Shown: positions 8,508-17,979, counted from the first letter of the stretch. The stretch is DNA of 64,000 nt from Biostraticola tofi (GCF_004343195.1 NZ_SMCR01000003.1:310001-374000); one strand, 5' to 3'. A program made the numbers and translations. Notes: generated from the letters alone by a model not told the origin.

Positions 8508-9152
8508 AACTACTCCTCGTTACAAAATGTTGTTTGTTATGATGCCGCTGCACTCAGTGCGCATCTATGATATCCGGCGAGGATTATACCAGATTTTGTG
8601 TTGAATAATTAATGAAAGCAAAAACACCCAAGCGAGACGGTACAGGAAAGGAGATGCCCCAAAAGCGGATATAATCGGCTGACACCGCCCGCGGTATTGT
8701 TTGAAAAACACGCAGCATGGACCGGTTATTACTTATCGCGTGAGAAAGGAAGGACAAAGTAATAAGAGAGTATTATTTTTTATAATATACTTTCCAATCA
8801 AAAATTATCGTTATTAATCTTTCATCAAAAAACTGAAATTGAAAGGCGTGTTGACTATCTCATTGTAATGTAACGGGTCGTCGATATACTCTCAGCCTAA
8901 GGTGAACGGTCATGTTTGATAAATTCGGGTATTTTTCAGTTCAATAATTTTTGTAGCCAGGCAAAGGTTTTTTTTGATGAATTTCCTTGCGATGCAATAA
9001 CCTATCTGACTAAAATGGTCCCCAGAAACAGCAGATTAGAATCTATTAGCCGAGCGGATAATCATTATTCATTTTTCACTTAAAAAGCGTTAATATTAAG
9101 TCATAAAATTTGATTCGCTTTACATCACTCCCTTTTTTTGGAGAATTCCTCT
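8508..9152. other. Long intergenic/leader region between yecF and uvrY
   Basis: About 640 bp, clearly AT-rich between 8750 and 9120, with no supported gene. It should hold the divergent yecF and uvrY promoters. Given how closely uvrY expression is tuned in E. coli, a long 5' leader is plausible, but no CsrA-site cluster or small RNA could be recognised by eye. Confidence 0.5.
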
Positions 9153-9809
9153 TTGATTAGCGTTTTTCTTGTTGATGACCACGAATTGGTGCGCGCAGGG
9201 ATCCGACGCATTCTTGAAGATATCAAAGGCTTCAAAGTGGTTGGCGAGGCTGACTGTGGCGAGGATGCCGTCAAGTGGTGCCGCAGTAACAGCGTCAACG
9301 TGGTATTGATGGATATGAATATGCCCGGTATAGGAGGATTGGAAGCAACGCGTAAAATTGTGCGGTTTTCGCCGGATACCAAAATTATTATGCTGACGAT
9401 CCATACAGAAAACCCATTACCTGCTAAAGTTATGCAAGCTGGCGCAGCAGGTTATCTCAGCAAGGCTGCAGCTCCTCGTGAAGTGATATGCGCCATTCGC
9501 GCGGTCAATACGGGCAAACGCTACATCGCTTCCGACATTGCTCAACAAATGGCCCTCAGCCAGCTTGAGCCTCAGAGTGAATCGCCTTTTGAATGCCTCT
9601 CTGAGCGTGAACTGCAGATAATGCTGATGATCACTAAAGGTCAAAAAGTAAACGATATTTCAGAGCAGCTCAATCTGAGTCCCAAAACCGTTAACAGTTA
9701 CCGTTACAGAATATTCAGCAAACTTAATATTAATGGTGATGTAGTGTTGACCCACCTGGCGATTCGGCATGGGTTGTTAAATGCGGAGATCATGCTTAGC
9801 AGTGACTGA
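9153..9809 (+). CDS. uvrY: Response regulator UvrY (BarA/UvrY system)
   Basis: 218 residues from a TTG at 9153, identical to the E. coli length. The TTG follows GGAG at 9140-9143; an upstream in-frame TTG at 9138 overlaps that ribosome site and is rejected. Receiver domain: acidic pair in [12 protein letters not shown], phospho-acceptor Asp54 in [11 protein letters not shown], and the conserved Lys in [13 protein letters not shown]. The C-terminal LuxR-type helix-turn-helix is in [15 protein letters not shown] and [16 protein letters not shown]. UvrY activates CsrB/CsrC small RNAs and so controls the carbon storage regulator CsrA. It overlaps uvrC by 8 bp, giving translational coupling. Confidence 0.97.
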   Translation: MISVFLVDDHELVRAGIRRILEDIKGFKVVGEADCGEDAVKWCRSNSVNVVLMDMNMPGIGGLEATRKIVRFSPDTKIIMLTIHTENPLPAKVMQAGAAGYLSKAAAPREVICAIRAVNTGKRYIASDIAQQMALSQLEPQSESPFECLSERELQIMLMITKGQKVNDISEQLNLSPKTVNSYRYRIFSKLNINGDVVLTHLAIRHGLLNAEIMLSSD

Positions 9810-11634
9810 ACGTTTTAATCCCAAAGAATTCCTCAAAACGGTAACCAGCCAGCCAGGCGTTTACCGTATGTATGATGCAGCGGATACCGTGGTTTATGTC
9901 GGCAAAGCCAAAGACTTGAAAAAGCGGCTGGCAAGCTATTTCCGCGTGCAGGTCGCCAGTCGCAAGACCGAAGCCCTGGTCAAGACCATCGCGCAAATAG
10001 ACGTTACCGTCACACATACTGAAACCGAAGCGCTATTGCTTGAGCACAACTATATCAAGTTGTATCAGCCGCGCTATAACGTGCTGCTGCGTGATGATAA
10101 ATCCTATCCCCTCATTTTTCTCAGCAGTGATACACATCCTCGCCTAAGTATTCATCGTGGCGCCAAACATGGCAAAGGGGAATACTTTGGCCCGTTTCCC
10201 AATGGCTACGCGGTGCGTGAAACCTTGGGGTTACTGCAAAAGCTGTTTCCCATTCGCCAATGTGAAGACAGCGTTTATCGTAACCGCTCGCGTCCTTGCC
10301 TGCAGTATCAGATTGGCCGCTGCCTCGGGCCCTGCGTCAAGGGGCTGGTCAGCGATGAGGAGTATCTCCATCAGGTGGATTACGTGCGGCTGTTTTTATC
10401 CGGTAAGGATCAGCAGGTGCTGAACCAGCTGGTCGAGCGGATGGAGCTGGCGAGTCGGGCGCTGAATTTCGAAGAGGCCGCGCGCGCGCGCGATCAGATC
10501 CAGGCGGTGAGAAGAGTCACTGAAAAACAGTTCGTTTCAGGCGATCATGATGATCTTGACGTTATCGGTGTAGCCTATGATGCCGGCATGGCCTGCGTTC
10601 ATGTGCTGTTTATTCGGCAGGGGAAAGTGCTGGGCAGCCGCAGCTATTTCCCCAAAGTACCGGCAGACACCGAGCTGTCCGAAGTAGTGCAGACTTTTGT
10701 CGGACAGTTTTATCTTCAGGGCAGCCAGATACGTACCCTGCCGGGAGAGATCCTGCTGGATTTCTCCTTGCCGGAAAAAGACCTGCTGGCAAGCTCTTTG
10801 AGCGAACTAGCCGGTCGTAGAATCCAGATTCAGGCTCATCCCCGCGGAGATCGTGCGCGCTATCTCAAGCTTGCTGCCACTAACGCGACCACTGCCCTGG
10901 TGACCAAGCGAGCTCAGCAGTCGACTATTCATCAACGGTTGTCAGCCCTTGCCGACATGTTGGGTCTGGAAACGATAAAACGTATGGAATGTTTCGATAT
11001 CAGCCATACCATGGGCGAACAGACCATTGCATCATGCGTGGTGTTTGACGCTAATGGGCCGGTTCGTTCGGAATACCGCCGTTATAATATCGAGGGCATC
11101 ACGCCTGGTGATGATTATGCGGCCATGACTCAAGTACTTCGCCGTCGCTATGGTAAACCGCTTGAGCCGTCTAAAATTCCTGACGTCGTGGTCATCGATG
11201 GTGGTAAAGGCCAGCTGGGTATGGCTAAAGATGTTTTCGCCGCTCTGGATGTTCCTTGGGATAAGTCTCAGGTAATCTTGCTTGGCGTCGCCAAAGGCAC
11301 GGAGCGTAAAGCCGGGCTGGAGACCTTGTTTCTCAAACGCCATGGCGAAGGGATTTCTCTGCCGCCCGACTCTCCGGCGTTGCACGTGATCCAGCATATT
11401 CGTGATGATTCCCATAACCATGCGATCACCGGGCATCGTAATAAACGTGCCAAAGTGAAAAATACCAGCGCATTGGAATTAATTGAGGGTGTAGGCCCCA
11501 AACGTCGTCAGCAGCTGTTAAAATATATGGGCGGATTGCAGCCATTGCGCAACGCCAGTCTAGAGGAAATTGCACGGGTACCGGGTATTTCACATGCATT
11601 AGCAGAAAAAATTTTTAATGCGTTGAAACACTAA
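9802..11634 (+). CDS. uvrC: Excinuclease ABC subunit UvrC
   Basis: 610 residues from GTG at 9802, exactly the E. coli length. UvrC makes both incisions around the UvrAB-marked lesion in nucleotide excision repair. Domain order: N-terminal GIY-YIG nuclease ([24 protein letters not shown]), Cys-rich segment [21 protein letters not shown] motif near residue 205-235 ([20 protein letters not shown]), RNase-H-like C-terminal nuclease ([23 protein letters not shown]), and a terminal helix-hairpin-helix pair ([34 protein letters not shown]). The start overlaps the uvrY stop as in E. coli. Confidence 0.98.
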   Translation: MTERFNPKEFLKTVTSQPGVYRMYDAADTVVYVGKAKDLKKRLASYFRVQVASRKTEALVKTIAQIDVTVTHTETEALLLEHNYIKLYQPRYNVLLRDDKSYPLIFLSSDTHPRLSIHRGAKHGKGEYFGPFPNGYAVRETLGLLQKLFPIRQCEDSVYRNRSRPCLQYQIGRCLGPCVKGLVSDEEYLHQVDYVRLFLSGKDQQVLNQLVERMELASRALNFEEAARARDQIQAVRRVTEKQFVSGDHDDLDVIGVAYDAGMACVHVLFIRQGKVLGSRSYFPKVPADTELSEVVQTFVGQFYLQGSQIRTLPGEILLDFSLPEKDLLASSLSELAGRRIQIQAHPRGDRARYLKLAATNATTALVTKRAQQSTIHQRLSALADMLGLETIKRMECFDISHTMGEQTIASCVVFDANGPVRSEYRRYNIEGITPGDDYAAMTQVLRRRYGKPLEPSKIPDVVVIDGGKGQLGMAKDVFAALDVPWDKSQVILLGVAKGTERKAGLETLFLKRHGEGISLPPDSPALHVIQHIRDDSHNHAITGHRNKRAKVKNTSALELIEGVGPKRRQQLLKYMGGLQPLRNASLEEIARVPGISHALAEKIFNALKH

Positions 11635-11691
11635 CAGTAATGTTGCAACATACTCTTTATCTTCACTCCAGCCAGACAGTTACGAAGCGAT

Positions 11692-12240
11692 ATGCAATTG
11701 AATATACCCACATGGCTTACGTTGTTCCGCGTCGCGATGATTCCGTTCTTCGTTCTGGCTTTTTACCTGCCATTTCATTGGGCTCCCCTGGTTTGTGCCG
11801 CCATTTTTGTCATTGCGGCCATCACCGACTGGTTTGATGGTTTCCTGGCAAGGCGTTGGAAGCAGACCACCCGTTTCGGCGCTTTTCTCGATCCTGTAGC
11901 CGATAAAGTCATGGTGGCAATGGCCCTGGTGCTGGTGGCTGAACATTTTCACTCCTGGTGGATTACGCTGCCGGCGGCGACAATGATCGCCCGCGAAATC
12001 ATCATTTCTGCCCTCAGGGAGTGGATGGCGGAAATCGGAAAGCGCAGCAGTGTGGCGGTTTCCTGGATTGGTAAAGTGAAAACAACTGCGCAGATGCTGG
12101 CACTGGTTGCTTTACTGTGGCGTCCGGATCAAACGGTGGAAGGCATTGGTATTGTCGCCTTGTACATTGCCGCGGTGTTGACATTTTGGTCCATGTTCCA
12201 GTATCTCTACGCCGCCCGGCATGATCTGTTTGAAGGTTAA
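11692..12240 (+). CDS. pgsA: CDP-diacylglycerol--glycerol-3-phosphate 3-phosphatidyltransferase
   Basis: 182 residues, the E. coli length. PgsA makes phosphatidylglycerophosphate, the committed step to phosphatidylglycerol and cardiolipin, in the inner membrane. The CDP-alcohol phosphotransferase motif D-G-x2-A-R-x8-G-x3-D-x3-D is seen as [19 protein letters not shown] followed by LDPVADK. Four or so membrane segments are visible, the first in [19 protein letters not shown]. It lies 57 bp after uvrC and 146 bp before tRNA-Gly, the conserved uvrY-uvrC-pgsA-glyW order. Confidence 0.98.
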   Translation: MQLNIPTWLTLFRVAMIPFFVLAFYLPFHWAPLVCAAIFVIAAITDWFDGFLARRWKQTTRFGAFLDPVADKVMVAMALVLVAEHFHSWWITLPAATMIAREIIISALREWMAEIGKRSSVAVSWIGKVKTTAQMLALVALLWRPDQTVEGIGIVALYIAAVLTFWSMFQYLYAARHDLFEG

Positions 12241-12386
12241 ACAAAGCGCTTTATTAATCATCAAACGGCGGGCCTGGAGAATAATTCTGTTGACTCATTT
12301 AGCCAGGTCAGTAGAATGCAGCGCATTGAAGCAGCAGGCCATTATGTTGCCTCAAGTCAGAAGATAGCCAGTCAGTACAGTACCCT

Positions 12387-12461
12387 GCGGGAATAGCTCA
12401 GTGGTAGAGCACAACCTTGCCAAGGTTGGGGTCGCGAGTTCGAGCCTCGTTTCCCGCTCCA
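12387..12461 (+). tRNA. glyW: tRNA-Gly, anticodon GCC
   Basis: 75-nt gene with encoded CCA. Acceptor GCGGGAA/TTCCCGC, discriminator T, anticodon arm ACCTTGCCAAGGT with anticodon GCC, T arm GCGAGTTCGAGCCTCGT. The D loop is one T shorter than in E. coli glyW. Its place after pgsA identifies it as the glyW position. Confidence 0.96.
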
Positions 12462-12885
12462 ATTTTTAATATGTCCGCTTCTTCTCTACTCCGCCGTTTT
12501 TATCACAGTGCAGCAGCACTCGCGCTGCAGTCGTCTTATCTTAGTCATCCAACCCTGATGTATTACAGCTCCTTTGAAATATGCTTTGGCTGCCTTGCCT
12601 GCTCCAACTGCTCCAACTGCTCCGGTTGCTTAAGCTGATTTGGCAATCGGCCACGGGCCCGATCCAACGGCTGCTTGTCATAGCCTAATTCCGGCCGGTC
12701 ATAGGCCCGTTTACTGGCTCTTGGATGTTGGATGGTTCTATCCCAGGGGGGAATAAGGGTTATGACCAAACCTTCAGAATCGACTTGCCTGCGGTGCTTC
12801 TCAAGTCCGTTTGTACCGGCTTAAATGTTGCCTTATAGTGATCATTATTGAGTCAATCAGGGATGCCGCACGGGTAAACGAATCT
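12462..12885. other. Region between tRNA-Gly and the methyltransferase gene
   Basis: About 420 bp. After the tRNA there is a short AT-rich tail but no clear hairpin terminator. A 3 x 9-bp run lies at 12601-12627. A leftward frame at 12563-12769 covers that run and reads as a Gln/Glu/Leu-rich tail, but its ribosome site is poor and no family is recognised. Confidence 0.5.
12601..12627. repeat. 3 x 9-bp GCTCC-type tandem repeat
   Basis: Two identical copies of GCTCCAACT and one GCTCCGGTT in tandem. A run of the same unit length and the same GCTCC core occurs at 14371-14397 inside the AI-2E permease gene, 1.7 kb away. Confidence 0.7.
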
Positions 12886-13644
12886 ATGAAATTGAATCAT
12901 CATGAGTTGATTGAGCAACAGTTTGGCGACCAGGCTCAGGCTTATCTGAACAGCAGCGTTCATGCGCAGGGTGCAGACTTGAAACGGCTGGACCAATGGC
13001 TTGATGCTCATCCTGACGCCAGGCTGCTGGACCTGGGTTGCGGAGCAGGACATGCCAGCTTTGTGGCGGCGACGAAAGTGACTCAGGTGATAGCGTATGA
13101 TTTGTCCGAGAAGATGCTTACGGTGGTCAAGCAGGCTGCTAAAGAACGAGAACTGAGTAATTTACAGACCTGCCAGGGAAAAGCGGAATCGCTACCTTTT
13201 GATGATGGAAGCTTTGATGTGGTGGTAAGCCGCTACTCCGCCCATCATTGGCATGATGTCGGCCGGTCGCTAAAAGAGATCAAGCGTATCCTGGTCCCTG
13301 GCGGCAAGTTTATCTTGATGGATATCGTTTCTCCCGGGCATCCCGTGCTGGATATTTATCTGCAGACCGTGGAAGTGCTCAGGGATACTTCCCATGTCCG
13401 TGATTATTCGCAGGGTGAATGGATGAGATGGGTAAATGAAGCCGGTTTAACCGTTAGAACGATGACGACCGAACGTCTTTATCTGGACTTCGGCCTCTGG
13501 GTCGCACGCATGCGTACTCCGGATAATAGGGTTGAGGCGATAAGAACACTGCAAAAATCGCTCTCCGAAGAAGTAAAAAGTTACTATCAAATACGAGAGG
13601 ATGGCTCTTTCAGCCCGGACACCATGATGCTTATGGCGCAATAG
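12886..13644 (+). CDS. SAM-dependent methyltransferase, YafE-like
   Basis: 252 residues. Class I methyltransferase fold: motif I LLDLGCGAGHASFVAA near residue 47, the acidic end of strand 2 in VIAYDLSEKML, then LPFDDGSFDVVVSRYSAHHW (motif IV region) and LVPGGKFILMDIVSPG. This layout and the N-terminus HHELIEQQFGDQAQAYLNS match E. coli YafE and the UbiE/COQ5-like group; the substrate is unknown. The start at MKLNHHELIEQQFG is by homology, without a strong ribosome site. The gene sits between tRNA-Gly and tRNA-Cys, where E. coli has none, so it is probably an insertion. Confidence 0.88.
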   Translation: MKLNHHELIEQQFGDQAQAYLNSSVHAQGADLKRLDQWLDAHPDARLLDLGCGAGHASFVAATKVTQVIAYDLSEKMLTVVKQAAKERELSNLQTCQGKAESLPFDDGSFDVVVSRYSAHHWHDVGRSLKEIKRILVPGGKFILMDIVSPGHPVLDIYLQTVEVLRDTSHVRDYSQGEWMRWVNEAGLTVRTMTTERLYLDFGLWVARMRTPDNRVEAIRTLQKSLSEEVKSYYQIREDGSFSPDTMMLMAQ

Positions 13645-14002
13645 CATAGGGAAATTGCAGACTGAAGGGGAAGGGGGGCAACCTGGGCATTGATACTGGG
13701 CGGATCCAGCAAGTGATAAAAAAGGGCGGTCGGTGATTAGCGAGCAACTGCTCAAAACGTAGCTATAACAACCTGCTGCAGGGCTGGTAATATCAAGGCA
13801 TTTAGGGTCGTTGAACGGCCGTCGAACTTTTGAGCGGTCAGCCAGCCGCGGCCAAAAAAGGCTTGCCATCTAATGCGATTAAGTCCATAATTGCGTCCAT
13901 TCCTCGGTTGAGGAGTGAAAAAAGTCTTTGTTAATCAACGGGTTGATGTCAGGATTAAGTCCTGAATTTTCTCTCGTCAGGAAGGCAAAGCATCGTTGAA
14001 AT
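13645..14002. other. Gap between methyltransferase gene and tRNA-Cys
   Basis: About 360 bp with no supported gene, no tRNA fragment and no clear terminator. A long leftward frame at 13447-13869 is antisense to the methyltransferase and is not credible. Confidence 0.5.
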
Positions 14003-14076
14003 GGCGCGTTGGCAGAGTGGCCATGCTGCGGATTGCAAATCCGCCTACCTCGGTTCGACTCCGGGACGCGCCTCCA
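14003..14076 (+). tRNA. cysT: tRNA-Cys, anticodon GCA
   Basis: 74-nt gene with encoded CCA. Acceptor GGCGCGT/ACGCGCC with discriminator T, anticodon arm GCGGATTGCAAATCCGC (GCA), T arm with GGTTCGACTCC. It is 19 bp upstream of tRNA-Leu, as in the E. coli glyW-cysT-leuZ operon. Confidence 0.96.
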
Positions 14077-14095
14077 GATTACCTTATTTCCCGAT

Positions 14096-14181
14096 GCCCG
14101 GGTGGTGGAATCGGTAGACACAAGGGATTTAAAATCCCTCGGCCTTTGGCTGTACGAGTTCAAGTCTCGTCCCGGGTACCA
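14096..14181 (+). tRNA. leuZ: tRNA-Leu, anticodon TAA
   Basis: 86-nt class II tRNA with CCA. Acceptor GCCCGGG/CCCGGGT with discriminator A, anticodon stem AGGGA/TCCCT with loop TTTAAAA (TAA at 14130-14132), a long variable arm (CGGCCTTTGGCTGT), and T arm ACGAGTTCAAGTCTCGT. Last gene of the tRNA run. Confidence 0.96.
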
Positions 14182-14226
14182 TCAGGAAATAGCGAATTAA
14201 AACAATAAGTTGTTGTATAATTGATG

Positions 14227-14248
14227 CCGCCTATAGGCGGTTTTTTTT
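14227..14248 (+). terminator. Intrinsic terminator of the tRNA-Cys/Leu transcript
   Basis: CCGCC-TATA-GGCGG hairpin followed by eight T residues, 46 bp after the tRNA-Leu gene and before the convergent permease gene. Confidence 0.85.
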
Positions 14249-14341
14249 GTGTCTGAAATTCGGGTTTTATGCTTTCTGCTCATGTTAGCAGCATGGCTAC
14301 CGCCACCCCCTCCCGGTAAGAAGGGGTGGCGAATACCGTTT

Positions 14342-15601
14342 TCAGGCGTTACGTGACGGCTGGTCTGATTGCTCCTGTTGCTCCTGTTGCTCCTTTCTTT
14401 CCTTTTGCTCTTGTTCTTGCTGTTCTTTCTGTTCTTTCTTTTCCCTAATTTCTTGCTGCAGGACTTCTTTCTCAGCCGCTTCCTGCTGGGCCAGCATGAT
14501 TTCATTTTCCCGGGCTTCTGTAATGATGTCCTTGTCTATCTCTTCGATATTTCCTTTGTGATCACGCCCGGAGAGCAAGTTCCAGCTGGCTATAAAAAGT
14601 GCTGCAATTAATGGGCCTATGACAAAGCCATTAATGCCAAAGAGTTCCATCCCGCCAAGTGTCGATATAAGCACCAGATAATCGGGCATTTTGGTATCTT
14701 TACCGACCAGAATGGGTCTCAGTATATTGTCTACCACTCCAACTACCACGACAAAAAATACTATCAGAGCGATGCCTTTCCACACCGGGCCAGCTATAAT
14801 GAAATACAGCGCGACCGGTGCCCAAATAATTGCCGAGCCAATAGCGGGAATGAGTGACAAGAAGGCCATCAGTGCCCCCCATAGTATGCTTCCCTCAACA
14901 CCGACAAAATAAAATGCCATTCCGCCCAATGCACCCTGCACGATAGCCACCACCGCAGTGCCTTTAACCGTGGCTTTAGTCACCGCAGCAAATTTAACAA
15001 ATAAATGATGCTTAGCATGTTTAGATAACGGAATAGCATCGAGAATGAGTTTAATCAGATAGGAACCATCTTTAAGCAGAAAAAACAGCAGGTACAGCAT
15101 CACCACGAAGCCAATGGTGAAACTGAATGTGCTTTCGCCAATCAGTAACGCGCTGCTGGCCAGCGTTTGGCTTCCCTGCATGAAAAGATCGGCTATTCTC
15201 TGCTGCAGTTTTACCGGGTCACTGAGCCTGTGTTCAGTAACAATATCTTGGATATTGTCGGGTAAATGGCCAACAATATTATTGATAAGTGTTGGAAAAG
15301 GAATCTGATTTTGCTGAATGCTGTTGTATAGCTCGTTTGATTCAATAGCCAGGGAGGTAGTGACTAAAGACAGCGGTATAAATACAATCAAACAAATGAC
15401 AATAACGGTGATAAAGGACGACAGGCCATTCCTGTCACTAAGCTTTTGTCGTAAAGTGGTTTTTAGCGGGTAGAAAAGTACCGCAAGAATCGCCGCCCAG
15501 AATATGGCAGAAAAATAAGCTTTAAGCACCAGGATAAATGCAATGGAGCTTATTAACAGCAGTAGTACAAAAAAACCTTCATTAATTCCCTTTAGTCTCA
15601 T
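14342..15601 (-). CDS. AI-2E family transporter (PerM-like) with charged Gln-rich tail
   Basis: About 419 residues (425 if an ATG six codons upstream at 15619 is used; GAGA 7 nt before 15601 favours the shorter form). Residues 1-350 carry seven or eight membrane segments in the AI-2E/UPF0118 pattern: paired N-terminal helices (FFVLLLLISSIAFILVL, AIFWAAILAVLFYPL), a soluble middle, then repeated Gly-rich helices (GALMAFLSLIPAIGSAIIW, VGVVDNILRPILVGK, GGMELFGINGFVIGP). Family members export small solutes including AI-2; the substrate here is unknown. The last ~70 residues are cytoplasmic, Glu/Gln/Lys-rich and coiled-coil-like (EQQEQEQKERKEQQEQ), which is unusual in length. Monocistronic. Confidence 0.85.
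   Translation of the reverse strand: MRLKGINEGFFVLLLLISSIAFILVLKAYFSAIFWAAILAVLFYPLKTTLRQKLSDRNGLSSFITVIVICLIVFIPLSLVTTSLAIESNELYNSIQQNQIPFPTLINNIVGHLPDNIQDIVTEHRLSDPVKLQQRIADLFMQGSQTLASSALLIGESTFSFTIGFVVMLYLLFFLLKDGSYLIKLILDAIPLSKHAKHHLFVKFAAVTKATVKGTAVVAIVQGALGGMAFYFVGVEGSILWGALMAFLSLIPAIGSAIIWAPVALYFIIAGPVWKGIALIVFFVVVVGVVDNILRPILVGKDTKMPDYLVLISTLGGMELFGINGFVIGPLIAALFIASWNLLSGRDHKGNIEEIDKDIITEARENEIMLAQQEAAEKEVLQQEIREKKEQKEQQEQEQKERKEQQEQQEQSDQPSRNA
14371..14397. repeat. 3 x 9-bp GCTCC-type repeat inside the permease gene
   Basis: Two copies of GCTCCTGTT and one GCTCCTTTC in tandem. They encode part of the Gln/Glu-rich tail in the leftward gene. See the similar run at 12601-12627. Confidence 0.7.
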
Positions 15602-15883
15602 TTCTGTATCTCGTTTCATTGATGAAATTATGCATCAGTATAAGTCAATAAACTAATATCAGGGCATTTATCACTTTGCCCGCAGGAAATTGGCCTGGAC
15701 GATCCCGCGGTGAAATACCGACCGGCTAACCGATGAAATAGATGCTCGGACAGCAGGCCAGCAATGGGGTAACCGGGATGGCAATGCGCTTAGCCTGGGT
15801 AAACGCATCGCAGGCAAGTGTGAAGGGGGAAATCGAGCATCTGCGCCTGGGTTGATGCGCTGATAAACAGGGGGTTCACCGAG

Positions 15884-16177
15884 TCATGAACAGCTCACCC
15901 GTGTTATGATCCCTTTTTCGTCAGCAATAAAATTGATCCTTTCTGGATTATGATCCATGGTCACGGCTTGGCCGGGCTTTATCAAGCGGACAGGGCCGGC
16001 GAACTTCATGGAATCCAACACCGTTTCAGGTTTACCGATCAGATGATTAAATTCAACCGCGCGGCAGGAATCCATTGATGCTGGCTGCTCATCTGTGGTC
16101 TTCGGCTCAGAATGCGTCTGACAGGCACTCAACATAGCCATGGTTATAAACGCCACTGGAATCAACTTGTTGTTCAT
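15884..16177 (-). CDS. I78-family peptidase-inhibitor-like lipoprotein
   Basis: 97 residues. Signal peptide MNNKLIPVAFITMAMLSAC ends in a lipobox (LSAC), so the protein is probably a lipoprotein with Cys19 as anchor. The mature part shows the I78 (potato-inhibitor-like) pattern: CRAVEFNHLIGKPETVLDSM, then VRLIKPGQAVTMDHNPERIN and a GIITRVSC end, giving the two Cys of a possible disulfide. Family members inhibit serine proteases or are uncharacterised. Monocistronic, convergent with the AI-2E permease region. Confidence 0.8.
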   Translation of the reverse strand: MNNKLIPVAFITMAMLSACQTHSEPKTTDEQPASMDSCRAVEFNHLIGKPETVLDSMKFAGPVRLIKPGQAVTMDHNPERINFIADEKGIITRVSCS

Positions 16178-16393
16178 TATCGTTCCTTTTAGAGAGAAGT
16201 TTGATTATAACGGAGACTTAAGGAGGAGCAAGAATTTGTCATTGCGTGCCAGTCCGTTGCCGATCGCTGCTTCCGTCATTGCCGAACCCGGAAGTCTGCT
16301 ATCTGCCTGCCTGCCTTCCTGGCCCAGGTAGGGGATAAAAAAGAACGTTTATGCTATCGTAACCGTCAAAGATTTCATTTATGAGTTATCCCG

Positions 16394-17359
16394 GTGGACC
16401 TGAAAAAAACTTTCCCGCAGCAAAAAAAAGATTTGCATCCACGCAATCGCCATCGTGACCGATATGATTTTCCGGCGCTTATTTCGACCCATCCACCGCT
16501 CAAACCCTTTGTGAGCGAAAATAAGTGGGGAGACGAATCGGTAGATTTCGCTGACCCTGACGCCGTAAAAACACTCAATCAGGCATTATTGCGCCATTAT
16601 TACGGCATCGCGCACTGGGATATCCCCGCTGGCTACCTTTGCCCGCCCATCCCGGGCCGCTCAGATTATATACATTATTTGGCTGACTTGCTCGCACAGA
16701 GCAATAATGGCGCAATACCGGGCGACAAAAGAGTGGCCGTGCTGGATATCGGCATAGGAGCAAATTGTATATATCCAATCATTGGCCTGAAAGAATATGG
16801 CTGGCGGTTTACCGGTTCAGAAATAGATCCCGTTTCGCTTAATGCGGCAAAAATGATCATTGCCATGAATCCGACCTTGAAAAACAGTGTTAGGCTGCGC
16901 CAGCAAAAAAGACCGGATGCTATTCTTGAAGGGATAATCAGCGTTACAGACATCTTTGATGCAGTGATATGTAACCCGCCGTTTCATGGCTCTGCAGAAG
17001 AAGCGTTAGCCAGCACCCGACGTAAGCTTCACAAATTGGGAAAAGCCGACGTATCTGACAACCCAGTTCAAAATTTCGGCGGCAAGAATAATGAATTATG
17101 GTGTGAAGGCGGAGAGCTCACTTTTGTCAGCACGATGGCGAGGGAAAGTGTCAGCAAAGCCGGAAATTGCCTATGGTTTACTTCGCTCATTTCCAAAAGT
17201 ACCACCTTGCCGCCGCTTTATGAGCTGCTAAAAGGGTTGGGGGCGGCAGATATCCGCACTATCAATATGGCTCAGGGGCAGAAAATCAGCCGCATGATTG
17301 CATGGACATTCCAAAACCCGCAACAACAGGCTGAGTGGGCGGCGAAGCGCTGGCAATAG
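16394..17359 (+). CDS. rlmF: 23S rRNA (adenine(1618)-N6)-methyltransferase RlmF
   Basis: 321 residues; E. coli RlmF (YbiN) is 308. It methylates A1618 of 23S rRNA using SAM. Recognised blocks: DLHPRNRHRDRYDFPAL, DIPAGYLCPPIPGRSDYIHY, the SAM motif AVLDIGIGANCIYPIIG, the catalytic N6-adenine motif CNPPFHGS, ELWCEGGELTF, and the end MAQGQKISRMIAWTF. The frame opens with GTG at 16394; an ATG at 16381 is in another frame. The extra residues relative to E. coli are mainly insertions after NPPFH and at the C-terminus. A GNAT gene follows in the same direction. Confidence 0.95.
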   Translation: MDLKKTFPQQKKDLHPRNRHRDRYDFPALISTHPPLKPFVSENKWGDESVDFADPDAVKTLNQALLRHYYGIAHWDIPAGYLCPPIPGRSDYIHYLADLLAQSNNGAIPGDKRVAVLDIGIGANCIYPIIGLKEYGWRFTGSEIDPVSLNAAKMIIAMNPTLKNSVRLRQQKRPDAILEGIISVTDIFDAVICNPPFHGSAEEALASTRRKLHKLGKADVSDNPVQNFGGKNNELWCEGGELTFVSTMARESVSKAGNCLWFTSLISKSTTLPPLYELLKGLGAADIRTINMAQGQKISRMIAWTFQNPQQQAEWAAKRWQ

Positions 17360-17391
17360 TCAATCCTAGGCTGCACGAAGGGAAACCATCA

Positions 17392-17847
17392 ATGTTCACG
17401 ATAAGTCAGGAGACAGCGGGTCAGCCAGAAGCAGTTGGTCTTATTGCACAACTTGATAAGTACCAGAATGCGCTATATCCCGCCGCGTCCGCGCATACAC
17501 TTGATCTTAGCCAACTGGGTGATGAAAGCCTGATATTTTTGATGATACGTCATGAAACGGGGCGCGCAGTTGGGTGTGGCTCAATCGTGCTGTATCCTGA
17601 TTATGGTGAAATCAAGCGCGTTTTCATTCTTGCCGAATATCGCAGGCGGGGTTTGGGGGATAAATTGTTAATGGCGCTGGAACACGCTGCTGTTGGTAAG
17701 GGCGTATCCATATTAAGGCTTGAAACCGGGGTAGAGCAGCCGAGTGCTGTTACACTCTATCAACGTAACGGTTATCACTTTTGCTCCCCCTTCCCGCCGT
17801 ATCAGGCGGATCCGCTAAGTCATTTCATGGAAAAAAAGATTCAATAA
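17392..17847 (+). CDS. GNAT-family N-acetyltransferase
   Basis: 151 residues from ATG at 17392. It has the GNAT fold signatures: ESLIFLMIRHETGRAVGCGSI, the acetyl-CoA-binding motif A FILAEYRRRGLGDKLLMALE, and the C-terminal LETGVEQPSAVTLYQRNGYH. The organisation resembles the PhnO/YsnE-like small GNATs; the acceptor is unknown. It starts 32 bp after the rlmF stop and is probably cotranscribed with it, though no functional link is known. Confidence 0.88.
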   Translation: MFTISQETAGQPEAVGLIAQLDKYQNALYPAASAHTLDLSQLGDESLIFLMIRHETGRAVGCGSIVLYPDYGEIKRVFILAEYRRRGLGDKLLMALEHAAVGKGVSILRLETGVEQPSAVTLYQRNGYHFCSPFPPYQADPLSHFMEKKIQ

Positions 17848-17979
17848 TTCTGTTGGCCAGAATACGCTGGAGGGTAACATTACGTTTGTATTCAGTGATT
17901 AGCAGGGGGAAAGGGTCGACCCTGGCAATCACATAAGTTACTTTTTATGCAAATATGATGATTTTTCATGCGAGGGCTT

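Noticed and set aside
12563-12769. 68-codon leftward frame with a Gln/Leu-rich end
   Set aside because: The protein-like end is produced by the 9-bp repeat; no good ribosome site or homologue known.
14369-14611. Leucine/phenylalanine-rich frame opposite the permease tail
   Set aside because: Mirror of the Glu/Gln/Lys-rich coding sequence on the other strand.
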